Made by a program: the position numbers and the translations under genes. The notes below the pieces were generated by a model that saw nothing but the letters and a program-made list of their open reading frames with translations, was not told the origin of the DNA and ran no database searches. This document shows, piece after piece, positions 15,783-23,234 of a stretch of 64,000 nt of DNA (position 1 is its first letter; each line of letters starts with the position of its first letter). The stretch is from an uncultured Oscillibacter sp. GTDB taxonomy: Bacteria > Bacillota > Clostridia > Oscillospirales > Oscillospiraceae. The DNA lies in NCBI GenBank assembly GCA_910583785.1, contig CAJTZK010000003.1:124001-188000 (forward strand), in the 5' to 3' direction.

Positions 15783-18047
15783 ATGAGGCGGCTGGCCGTT
15801 TTCACAGGGGGCTTTTCCCTGGGGGTGTTTCTGGCCCAATATCTCCTCCAGGACGGCTGGACGCTGCTGGGGGCCGGGCTGGCGCTGGCGATGGGACTGC
15901 TGTCCATGCTGCTGCCTTGGGAGTGGAGAAGGCGGGGCGTGATTCTCTGCGCCGCGCTGTCCCTGGGCCTTGGCTGGAGCTGGCTCTATGCCCGCCAGGT
16001 CCAGCGGCCCGCCCAGGCCCTAGCGGAGCGGACGGAGGATTTCACCGCCACGCTCTGCGGCTACGCCTCCGAGACGGACTTCGGCGCCCGGGCGGAGGCC
16101 CGCCTGGAGGGCGTGCCCGGCAAGTTGGTGCTCTACGCCGGGGAGGAGCTGCTGGAGCTGGTCCCGGGCCAGACCGTGACGGGCCGGGCCCGGTTCCAGG
16201 ACGCCGCCCGGATTCGGGACGAGGATATTACGGCCTTTACCTCCAAGGGCGTGTTCCTCCTGGCCTACGCCCGGGGAGGGCTGGAGGCTGGAGAGGGGAC
16301 CCGGCACAGTCCCCGGTGGTATCCCGCCCGGGCGGGACGGGCCATGAGGGAGCGCATTCAGGTTCTCTTCTCCGGAGACGCCGCGGGGTTCCTGACGGCC
16401 ATCCTCCTTGGGGACCGGAGCGGGGTCTCCGAGGAAGCCGGTACGGCCCTGACGGAGGCGGGGCTGAACCACATCCTGGCGGTGTCCGGCATGCACTGTG
16501 GCTTCCTCATGGCCCTGGCGGGCCTGCTGCTGCAAAGCCGGAGGCTCCAGGCCCTGCTGGGCATTCCGCTGCTGGCGTTTTACGCCGCCCTCACCGGGGG
16601 CAGCCCCTCGGTGCTCCGGGCTTGTGTTATGCTGTCCCTGCCCCTGCTGGCGGTTCTGGCCCGCCGGGAGAGCGACGGGCCCACGTCCCTGCTGTCGGCG
16701 CTGTGTTTGATCTTGCTGGCGAATCCCTTTGCCGCCGCCTCCGTGGGACTGCAGCTGTCCTTCGCCGCCATGGCGGGCATCCTCTGGCTGACGCCGGAGC
16801 TCTACCAGCGGCTGGCAGGCGGGGAGGAGCGGGGAAATACCTGGGGAAAGGCCCTCCGCCTTCTGGCGGCCTCCTTTTCCGCCTCCATGGGGGCTATGGT
16901 GTTCACTGTGCCGCTGGCGGCTTATTATTTCGGCGCGCTGGTGCTGGCTGCCCCGCTGGGCAGCGTCCTCTGCCTCTGGGCGGCCGCAGGGGCGTTCTGT
17001 TCCGGGCTGCTGTCGGTGTCCGTCAGCTTTTTCTGCCCGCCTCTTGGGGCGCTGCTGGCCCTCCCGGCCCGGCTGGCGGCGGAGTATATCCTCTCGGCCG
17101 CCGGGCTCCTCGCGGGCCTTCCCGGCCATGCGCTCTACACCGCCAACCCCTATTTGAAGTACTGGACCGCCTATGCCTATGTTCTCTTTGCCGCCGCGTA
17201 CCGGATCCGGCGGACGGGGCGGCGGAAGTACCTGCTGGCCTCCCTCCTGGCGGCGCTGTCCCTGGTTTTGACGGTCCGGCTGGGGGAGGCCCGGTACAGG
17301 AGCGGCCTGGATGCCCTGGTGCTGGACGTGGGCCAGGGGCAGAGCATCGTCCTGGCCTCCGGCGGGTCCTTCGCCCTGGTGGACTGTGGCAGCGCGAATA
17401 GCTGGAAGAACCCCGGCGAGGCCGCCGCCCGGCAGCTGGCCTCCATGGGCTGCAAGCGCCTGGATTACCTGTGCCTCACCCACTATGACAAGGACCATGT
17501 TTCCGGCGTGGCGGGCCTCTTGGCCCGGCTGGAGGTGGACACGCTGCTGGTCCCGGAGGGGAGGGATGATGCGGGGCTCCAAGCGGCGGTGCTCTCCGCT
17601 GCGGAAGCACACGGCGCGGCCATCCGCTTCATCACGGAGGAGGAACGCCTGGACTTCGGGAAGGGGACCCTGAGGGTGTACCCGCCCCTGGGAGAAGCGG
17701 GGGACAACGAGCGGGGCCTGGCCGTACTGGCTTCCGCTGGGGAGAACGACTTCCTCATCACCGGGGACATGAGCGCCGCCACAGAGGCAAAGCTGCTGGA
17801 GGCCTACGCCCTGCCGGATATCGAGGCCCTGGCGGCGGGGCACCACGGCTCCAAGTACGCCACCTCCCAGGCCCTGCTGGAGGCCCTGGAGCCGGAGACG
17901 GCCTGCATCAGCGTGGGCTCCAACAGCTACGGCCACCCCGCGGAGGAAACCCTGCTCCGCCTGGCCCGGCAGGGGTGCGCCATTTACCGGACAGACCTGC
18001 ACGGGACCATTCATCTCGCCTGGAATCAGGAGGACAGCCATGGCTGA
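15783..18047 (+). CDS. comEC: DNA internalisation competence protein ComEC/Rec2
   Basis: The 754-residue polytopic membrane protein has an N-terminal OB-like region (about 65-160), the Competence domain (HILAVSGMHCGFLMALAG near residue 228, then multiple hydrophobic segments), and a C-terminal metallo-beta-lactamase domain (LDVGQGQSIVLASGG near 515; LTHYDKDHVSG near 565). ComEC forms the channel for single-stranded DNA uptake. Only this competence gene is visible. It overlaps holA by eight bases. Confidence 0.93.
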   Translation: MRRLAVFTGGFSLGVFLAQYLLQDGWTLLGAGLALAMGLLSMLLPWEWRRRGVILCAALSLGLGWSWLYARQVQRPAQALAERTEDFTATLCGYASETDFGARAEARLEGVPGKLVLYAGEELLELVPGQTVTGRARFQDAARIRDEDITAFTSKGVFLLAYARGGLEAGEGTRHSPRWYPARAGRAMRERIQVLFSGDAAGFLTAILLGDRSGVSEEAGTALTEAGLNHILAVSGMHCGFLMALAGLLLQSRRLQALLGIPLLAFYAALTGGSPSVLRACVMLSLPLLAVLARRESDGPTSLLSALCLILLANPFAAASVGLQLSFAAMAGILWLTPELYQRLAGGEERGNTWGKALRLLAASFSASMGAMVFTVPLAAYYFGALVLAAPLGSVLCLWAAAGAFCSGLLSVSVSFFCPPLGALLALPARLAAEYILSAAGLLAGLPGHALYTANPYLKYWTAYAYVLFAAAYRIRRTGRRKYLLASLLAALSLVLTVRLGEARYRSGLDALVLDVGQGQSIVLASGGSFALVDCGSANSWKNPGEAAARQLASMGCKRLDYLCLTHYDKDHVSGVAGLLARLEVDTLLVPEGRDDAGLQAAVLSAAEAHGAAIRFITEEERLDFGKGTLRVYPPLGEAGDNERGLAVLASAGENDFLITGDMSAATEAKLLEAYALPDIEALAAGHHGSKYATSQALLEALEPETACISVGSNSYGHPAEETLLRLARQGCAIYRTDLHGTIHLAWNQEDSHG

Positions 18048-19095
18048 CAAGAAAAAGGCCCCCCGGAAGGGGGCGGCCCTGCAAAAACTGAAAGAGGACC
18101 TGGCCGCCGGGACCATCGGCTCCGCCTATATCTTCTATGGAGAGGAGAGCTACCTCCGGGAGTACTACCTGGGGGAGCTGCGGAAGAAGCTGGTGCCCCC
18201 GGGCTTTGAGACCTTCAACTACCACGCCCTGGAGGGGAAGGACCTGACCGCCCAGGCCTTGGCGGAGACGGCGGAAGCCATGCCCATGATGGCGGAACGG
18301 ACCCTGGTGGCGGTCACGGACTGGGACTTGTTCAAGCTGGGGGAGGACCAGCGGGAGAAGCTCACCGCCCTGCTGGAGGACCTGCCGCCCTATGCCTGCG
18401 TCGTCTTTGTCTACGACACCCTGGAATACAAGCCCAACAGGACCATGAAGAGGCTCTGCAAGGCCCTGGAGGCCTATGTGGAAGCGGTGGAGTTCCCAGC
18501 GGCCTCCAGCGCGGACCTCCTGCCTTGGATTTCCCGGCGGTTCAAGGCCCTGGGGAAGGAGATTGACCGGACGGCGGCGGAATACCTGGTCTTTACCTGC
18601 GGGGGGCTGATGACGGGCCTGGTGCCGGAGATTGAGAAAATCGCCGCCTATGCCAAGGGCGGGGCCGTCACCCAGGCGGACATTGACGCCGTGGCGGACC
18701 CGGTGCTGTCGGCGGAGGTGTTCAAGCTGTCGGACGCGGTGCTCCAGGGGCGTTACGACCAGGCGGCCTCCATTCTGGGGGATCTCTTGAAGATGCAGAC
18801 GGAGCCCATTATGATCCTGGCGGCCCTGGGCGGCCAGCTCCGCCGCATCTGGACCGCCCGGCTGGCCCTGGACAGCGGGAAGGACCGCTACTGGCTGATG
18901 GAACTGTGGGGCATGAAGTCCGACTATCCCGCCAAGCTCCTGGTCTCCGCCGCCAAGCGGACCACGGCGGAGTGGTGCTCCCAGGCGGTGCGCCGCTGCC
19001 AGGAACTGGACCGCCGGATGAAGAGCGGGCGGGGCGTGGACAGCGCCGGAGAACTCAAGCTGCTGCTAGTCCAGCTGGCGGCGGAGAGGGGGTGA
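18040..19095 (+). CDS. holA: DNA polymerase III subunit delta
   Basis: The 351-residue clamp-loader subunit starts MADKKKAPRKG. The conserved AYIFYGEESYLREYYL segment (about residues 28-44) and the C-terminal helical collar region identify it. The gene sits after comEC, as is common in Firmicutes, and overlaps it by eight bases. It opens the beta clamp during replisome loading. Confidence 0.92.
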   Translation: MADKKKAPRKGAALQKLKEDLAAGTIGSAYIFYGEESYLREYYLGELRKKLVPPGFETFNYHALEGKDLTAQALAETAEAMPMMAERTLVAVTDWDLFKLGEDQREKLTALLEDLPPYACVVFVYDTLEYKPNRTMKRLCKALEAYVEAVEFPAASSADLLPWISRRFKALGKEIDRTAAEYLVFTCGGLMTGLVPEIEKIAAYAKGGAVTQADIDAVADPVLSAEVFKLSDAVLQGRYDQAASILGDLLKMQTEPIMILAALGGQLRRIWTARLALDSGKDRYWLMELWGMKSDYPAKLLVSAAKRTTAEWCSQAVRRCQELDRRMKSGRGVDSAGELKLLLVQLAAERG

Positions 19096-19099
19096 GGGG

Positions 19100-19687
19100 A
19101 TGGAGCGGATCCGGGAAGTCATCGTGGTGGAGGGCCGCTACGACAAAAACACCGTCTCCCAGGTGGTGGACGCCACGGTGGTCACCCTGGGGGGCTTTGC
19201 CGTGTTTAACGACAAAGAGAAGCTGGCCTTCCTCCGCCGCCTGGCGGAGCAGAGGGGCCTGGTCATCCTGACGGACAGCGACGGGGCGGGCTTTGTGCTG
19301 CGGAATTACCTGAAGGGTGCCCTGCCCAAAGACCGGGTGAAACAGGCCTATATCCCCGACGTAAAGGGCAAAGAACGCCGGAAGCGCAGGGGCGGCAAGG
19401 AGGGCAAGCTGGGCGTGGAGGGCATGAGCCCCGCCGTGCTGCGGGAGGCCCTCCGCAAAGCTGGGGCCACCTTCGAGGACGGGGAGGCCCCGGAGCAGGG
19501 GGAGGCCCTCACCAAGGCGGACCTCTTTGCCCTGGGCCTCAGCGGGGGAACGGGCAGCGCGGAGCGGCGCCGCCGCCTCCTGAAACGCCTGGACCTCCCG
19601 GAGCACCTCACCGCCAACGGCATGCTGGAGGCCTTGAACCTCCTGGTTAGCCGGGAGGCGCTGGAGGCGCTGCTGGCGGAGGAATAG
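19100..19687 (+). CDS. rnmV: Toprim-domain ribonuclease M5-like protein
   Basis: The 195-residue protein has an N-terminal Toprim domain with the catalytic glutamate in VIVVEGRYD (residues 7-15) and the DSD acidic pair (ILTDSDGAG near residue 58). The C-terminal half is the DUF4093-type domain found in this family. RNase M5 matures the 5S rRNA precursor at the ribosome. It starts four bases after holA. Confidence 0.82.
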   Translation: MERIREVIVVEGRYDKNTVSQVVDATVVTLGGFAVFNDKEKLAFLRRLAEQRGLVILTDSDGAGFVLRNYLKGALPKDRVKQAYIPDVKGKERRKRRGGKEGKLGVEGMSPAVLREALRKAGATFEDGEAPEQGEALTKADLFALGLSGGTGSAERRRRLLKRLDLPEHLTANGMLEALNLLVSREALEALLAEE

Positions 19688-19795
19688 GCCCTCGACAAAA
19701 TCCGACAGGCTTCTCAGGACGGCCTGTGGTATGCTGGAGACAGAACAAGCCCGCGGCTTTTAGGGAGAGGCCGGGGCCAGTAAGGAGGGGGCGGA

Positions 19796-20041
19796 TTGCG
19801 CAAGCTGTTTGTGGGAGAGGCCCGGTGCCGCTCATCCCAGGTGCGTTATTACCTGCTGGAGGAAGACGCGGAGGAGCCTGGGTCCTATGGTGTCCAGATT
19901 GAGCTGGAAGGGGAGGAGGCGTCGGTGGCGGGCCTCGGTCCCTCCCGGGAGAAGGTCCGGGACCTGGCGGAGGCGCTGGTGCGCGGAGCCGTGACCCCGG
20001 TCGGCCTGCGGGACGTGGTGGACGACTGGCTGCTGGAGTAG
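19796..20041 (+). CDS. DUF6514-family small protein
   Basis: An 81-residue protein beginning at TTG 19796, five bases after AAGGAGGGGG. The VRYYLLEEDAEEPGSYGVQIE and TPVGLRDVVDDWL segments match small Oscillospiraceae proteins of unknown function. It is the last chromosomal gene before the integrated element. Confidence 0.65.
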   Translation: MRKLFVGEARCRSSQVRYYLLEEDAEEPGSYGVQIELEGEEASVAGLGPSREKVRDLAEALVRGAVTPVGLRDVVDDWLLE

Positions 20042-20097
20042 GGGAATGCCCCGGATTCCGGCAGACCCGGCAACATTTACAAATTCTATATGCAAAG

Positions 20098-20138
20098 AAC
20101 AGCCCGTGACCGTTGAATAGCAATGGTCACGGGCTGTT
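20098..20138. terminator. Strong hairpin terminator at the left edge of the mobile element
   Basis: A perfect 14-bp stem, AACAGCCCGTGACC / GGTCACGGGCTGTT, has a 13-base loop. T-rich sequence follows on the + strand. It can end transcription of the DUF6514 gene and, on the other strand, of the integrase. It lies just outside the direct repeat at 20150. Confidence 0.8.
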
Positions 20139-20149
20139 CTTGATTTAAT

Positions 20150-20172
20150 TTTCCCTTATATTTTCCCTTTAG
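20150..20172. repeat. Candidate attL
   Basis: A 23-bp AT-rich sequence with the internal repeat TTTCCCTTA...TTTCCCTTTAG, matching 32848-32870 at 22 of 23 positions. It contains the integrase stop codon, a common arrangement for attL. Confidence 0.7.
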
Positions 20173-21334
20173 AGTTTCATAACGTCTTTGATGAAGGTCT
20201 CCATCCTTGCGGCGCTGTCCTGCTTCATGGCCTCCGTGACATGCCCATAGATGTCCAGCGTAAAGGCGGCGGTTGCATGGCCCAGGTTGCCTTGTATGGT
20301 CTTGATATCGTCCCCCGCCCGGATGGAGTTTACAGCAAAGGTATGCCGAAGATCGTGAAATCGGAATCCCTCCAGCCCAATGGTGTCCCGGATGCCGGAA
20401 AACTCATGCTCCGCCGATTGCTGGAGTATCGGCCCACCGTCCCCGTCGGTGAAGACCAGGCCGCAAGGATTAGCCCAAAGCGGCCCCGCTTTTAATCGCT
20501 GTTCCGCCTGTTTTGCTTTCTGCTTGCGCAGCACCTGGAGGGCAGAGGCGGCGGGGGTAACTGTTCGGGGCTTGCCGCTCTTTGGCGTTGTAAATAGCGG
20601 CCCCCTTCGGAAATCGGCGGAGAGCTGCTTATCTATCGTGATCGTCCCCATGTCAAAGTCCACGGAATCCCAGGTGAGGCCCAGGAGCTCCGAAAGGCGG
20701 AAGCCGGTGAACAGGGCCAGTGTCACTAAATGCTCTATCCGTGTCCCGGCGGCGGCGCAGATCAGCGCGGCGGCCTGTTCGTCTGTGAGCGGATGGATTT
20801 CTTTTCGCTCCGCCTTCGGCAGCACGCAGCGGGCGGCGGGATTCCTTGGTATGTAATTCAGCTCCACCGCCTTTTCCATGGCGATATGCAGGACCCGATA
20901 CAGAACGTGGACCGAAGAGGGCGCAAGGCCGTCCAGGCCGTTTATAAAATGCTGGACGGTGTGCGGGTGCAGCTCCTCCAGGCGGACGGCCCCCAGGCCG
21001 GGGCAGATATGGTTTTTGATATAGCTTTTGTAGGCATTGGCCGTGGTGGGCTTGACGTTGCCCAGGTAATCCCGCGTCCAGGTGTCCAGCCATTGCCCCA
21101 CGGTGAGCCGGGACGGGTCCGTATAGGTCCCGGAGTTGACGGCCACGGCGGCGGCTTGGAGCTTTTCCCGGACCTCCCTCTGTGTCTTGCCGGTAAAGGA
21201 ACGCTGGACCTGCTTTCCCGTGCCGGGGTCCCGGCCCGTTGTAATCCGGGCCTCCAATAGGTATACTCTTTCCCGTCCCGCTTGACGGTCTTTTTGCGGA
21301 TGGTCCCGCCTCCCTTAGCTCCCTTTTTTGCCAT
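20169..21334 (-). pseudogene. int: Tyrosine recombinase/integrase with a single-base frameshift
   Basis: The C-terminal catalytic core is intact: FTGFRLSELLGLTW (Arg I), HDLRHTFA (HxxR) and LDIYGHV (nucleophile Tyr), as in phage and ICE integrases of Firmicutes. The N-terminal start (MAKKGAKGGGTIRKKTV, ATG 21334 after AGGACAGGTG) is in another frame. Adding one G in the run TATTGGAGGCC near 21253-21257 joins KEYTYW to EARITTGRDPGTG and restores 388 codons. A TTG at 21257 could start the long frame but has no good ribosome binding site. This is either a true inactivating deletion or a sequencing error. Confidence 0.8.
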
Positions 21335-21368
21335 AAAAAACACCTGTCCTTTCAAAAATGGTTGCAAT

Positions 21369-21437
21369 GAACCAAGGACAGGTGTTATAATAGCCTTTGC
21401 AGTTCGGGCTATTATCGGGCCTGTCCCGGTATGGTTC
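21369..21437. repeat. Long imperfect inverted repeat upstream of the integrase
   Basis: Three helices pair in register: GAACCA (21369) with TGGTTC (21432), GGACAGG (21376) with CCTGTCC (21420), and ATAATAGCC (21387) with GGCTATTAT (21407). That is 22 base pairs around an 11-base loop. It could be an integrase/excisionase arm site or an mRNA leader structure. Confidence 0.6.
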
Positions 21438-21483
21438 ACGCACCGTCCAGAGGTTGCCGCCTCTGGGCGGTTTCTTTATGTCC

Positions 21484-21971
21484 AAATCCGACAGCGCTGT
21501 CGGATTTGCGGCTACTTCCCAAATTCGTCAGCGCTGACGAATTTCACGCTATGCGGCAGCAAATACGAAAGCGCGTTCGTATTTGGAGACTGCCGCCTGA
21601 AATCGGCAAGCGCTTGCCGATTTGCCGCTTGTATCTGAAATCCCCAACCGGTTGGGGATTTGCGGGGCCTCTCAAATCCCGCGCCGGTGCGGGATTTGGT
21701 TTTGTTCGCAGTCCCTTCAAATACGACAGCGCTGTCGCATTTGAAATCCGCAACTGGTTGCGGATTTGGCCCCGGCTGACACGCTCCCAAATCCGTCAGC
21801 GCTGACGGATTTGAAATACGCAACTGGTTGCGCATTTGCCCGCAGCATTGCCCGGCCTCCAAATCCGACTCCGGTGTCGGATTTGAAATGTTCAACCGGC
21901 TGAACATTTGCCCGCCCGGCCTCCCTGGCCATGCGTCCAAGTTGGACACAACCGGCAACCGGTTGCCGGTT
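21484..21971. repeat. Array of thirteen palindromes plus one odd dyad (co-varying stems)
   Basis: Palindromes without loops lie at 21484, 21521, 21561, 21600, 21638, 21674, 21719, 21744, 21789, 21814, 21861 and 21886 (24 bp each) and 21950 (22 bp). An odd dyad GTCCAAGTTGGAC lies at 21935. The 24-mers begin AAAT, end ATTT and have a C|G centre, but the next five stem bases differ (half-sites AAATCCGACAGC, AAATTCGTCAGC, AAATCGGCAAGC, AAATCCCCAACC, AAATGTTCAACC and others), with matching changes in the other arm. This and the preceding inverted repeat fill 21335-21974; no gene is supported there. Confidence 0.9.
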
Positions 21972-21974
21972 TGC

Positions 21975-22550
21975 CTACCGCTCCGGCTCCTCCCCCTTCA
22001 GGTACTCCGCAAGCTCCACGATCCAGCGGGGGCGGTGGTCTCCCTCCAGAATCAGCTCCCCGTTCCGGTAGGCCGCCACTTCGACAAAGCCGTTGTCGTT
22101 GTCATAGAAGGCGGCTTCGTCGCAGAAGGGCAGGACAGCCCGCAGGGCCTCCCAGCGGCCCGCAAAGCGCCGCTCTACGTCCGCCTCGCCGATATCGTGT
22201 CCGCCGCGGGCAACCCGGTTGGCGATGCGCCGCTTGCTCTCCTCCGCCGTATCGAGGCCGACGTAGTAGAGCCGGATGTAATAGCCCGCCTCCTTGGCCC
22301 GCTTGGCGGCGGCCTTCGGGCGGTGGCCGGAGAGGGTGGTTTCCTGGGTGAAGCTCACGCCGTCCCGGATGCAGTCCTCCATTATGCGGATTGCCCGCTT
22401 GCCGCCCTCCAGAGCCTTCCCGCCCATTTGGGCGGTGATCTTGTCCACGTCGACAATGACCCCCAGGTCCGTTGTCCGGCTCTTGAGTACGCCGGTGAAG
22501 CTGCTTTTTCCGACGCCGTTGACGCCGCCGACTATCGTGTAAATCTTCAT
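21975..22550 (-). CDS. Zeta-toxin-like P-loop kinase
   Basis: A 191-residue protein with Walker A GGVNGVGKSS at residues 8-17, an IVDVDKI segment near residue 33, and SFTQETTLSG near residue 67, as in the zeta-toxin/COG4185 ATPase group. Zeta toxins phosphorylate UDP-N-acetylglucosamine; other members are metabolite kinases. AGGAGG lies five bases before ATG 22550. No epsilon-type antitoxin is seen next to it. It is sandwiched between two palindrome arrays, so it may be a cargo gene. Confidence 0.7.
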   Translation of the reverse strand: MKIYTIVGGVNGVGKSSFTGVLKSRTTDLGVIVDVDKITAQMGGKALEGGKRAIRIMEDCIRDGVSFTQETTLSGHRPKAAAKRAKEAGYYIRLYYVGLDTAEESKRRIANRVARGGHDIGEADVERRFAGRWEALRAVLPFCDEAAFYDNDNGFVEVAAYRNGELILEGDHRPRWIVELAEYLKGEEPER

Positions 22551-22578
22551 GCTTCCTCCTGAGCGTTTGGCGTCGCTC

Positions 22579-22733
22579 AAATACGAACGCGCTTTCGTAT
22601 TTCAAACAATCCGGCCAAATCCCGCGCCGGTGCGGGGTTTGGTTTCGTTTGCGGTCCCTACAAATCCGCAACCGGTTGCGGATTTGCCCGCAGCGCCGCC
22701 CCAGCCCCCGGCCATGTGTCCAAGTTGGACACA
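22579..22733. repeat. Second palindrome cluster (three 24-mers plus a GTCCAAGTTGGAC dyad)
   Basis: 24-bp palindromes at 22579-22602, 22617-22640 and 22662-22685, then the 19-bp odd dyad TGTGTCCAAGTTGGACACA at 22715-22733. The first is the exact reverse complement of the one at 21561. The second and the spacing after it repeat the 21674-21742 unit with substitutions. The order palindrome - GCCCGCAGC... - GGCCATG - dyad is shared with the first array. Confidence 0.85.
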
Positions 22734-22748
22734 ACCAGAAGACTCGGC

Positions 22749-22777
22749 TTGCGCTTTTTGTCGAAGTGTGGTATGTC
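22749..22777 (+). promoter_or_regulatory. Candidate promoter of the small toxin gene
   Basis: TTGCGC (22749-22754), a 17-bp spacer ending TGG, TATGTC (22772-22777). The predicted 5' leader contains a GGGGGCA / TGCCCCC hairpin near 22820 whose C-rich arm could also pair with the G-rich ribosome binding site, a common device for delaying type I toxin translation. Confidence 0.45.
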
Positions 22778-22866
22778 CCCTTGGCGCTGCTATTGACGGT
22801 GGACGGTTGGCCCCTCGACAGGGGGCAGCTTCTTGCCCCCTGATCTTCGGAAAGGGGGGCTGCCCT

Positions 22867-22953
22867 ATGATCACATATTCAGAGCTGTTCCAGTTCTGCC
22901 TTGTCATCATCGGACTTTGCGGCCTGTTCATTCAGGTATACAAAAAGAAGTAA
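22867..22953 (+). CDS. Putative holin-like type I toxin (28 aa)
   Basis: The ATG at 22867 follows a GGGGGG ribosome binding site. The peptide starts MITYSELFQF, has a single hydrophobic helix (residues 8-23) and ends in a basic YKKK tail. This matches the short holin-like toxins of Firmicutes, which damage the membrane and are silenced by an antisense RNA. A convergent antisense promoter and a shared bidirectional terminator directly downstream support the assignment. Confidence 0.75.
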   Translation: MITYSELFQFCLVIIGLCGLFIQVYKKK

Positions 22954-23064
22954 CCGCCCCAGGCTCCAACCAAGGCGGTTACTCTTTTGAGTAAATAGCT
23001 TTTGGGGCTGACCGTCTGCCGGCTCCGCCCGGCCTCTCAAGGGATTGCCTTCCCTTGGGGGGCT
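22943..23064 (-). ncRNA. Predicted antisense RNA antitoxin of the holin-like toxin
   Basis: A consensus minus-strand promoter (TTGACA-17-TATACT) would start an RNA near 23064 that runs toward the toxin gene. It would end at the hairpin 22950-22982, which has a T-rich tail on that strand too. The RNA of about 120 bases overlaps the toxin mRNA 3' end, the geometry of TxpA/RatA-type systems. Start and end are predictions. Confidence 0.65.
22950..22988. terminator. Shared bidirectional terminator of toxin and antisense RNA
   Basis: GTAACCGCC (22950-22958) pairs with GGCGGTTAC (22974-22982). The + strand continues TCTTTTG and the minus strand TTCTTTTTG. Confidence 0.8.
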
Positions 23065-23070
23065 GTTTTT

Positions 23071-23099
23071 AGTATAACCGCCCTATATTGATTTGTCAA
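23071..23099 (-). promoter_or_regulatory. Consensus promoter of the antisense RNA
   Basis: On the minus strand TTGACA (23094-23099), exactly 17 bp, TATACT (23071-23076). It is stronger than the toxin promoter, as expected for an antitoxin RNA in excess. Confidence 0.8.
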
Positions 23100-23159
23100 G
23101 CCGCTTCCGCTCCCGGAAGCGGTCTTGTTTTACCGCTTTCGCTTGTTTGCAGTCCGTCC

Positions 23160-23183
23160 AAATCGGACAGCGCTGTCCGATTT
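23160..23183. repeat. Solitary 24-bp palindrome of the array family
   Basis: A perfect palindrome with half-site AAATCGGACAGC. It is abutted on its left by GTTTGCAGTCCGTCC, and almost the same 15 bases abut the palindromes at 21719 and 22662. Confidence 0.85.
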
Positions 23184-23234
23184 GCCTGCCGCAGGGAGAT
23201 CGGGCCTTTTTGTTCTCCGAACTTATATTCATAG

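Noticed and set aside
20169..21257. Integrase starting at TTG 21257 as an intact gene
   Set aside because: There is no convincing ribosome binding site, and a normal N-terminus with a good start lies one frame away; a single-base frameshift explains both.
21431..21805. Plus-strand ORF running through the palindrome array
   Set aside because: Its repeated words (for example NPTALSDLR) are just translations of the palindromes in shifting frames; no ribosome binding site, no family.
21484..22733. CRISPR array
   Set aside because: The repeated units are palindromes of varying sequence without constant repeats and regular unique spacers, and no cas gene is present.
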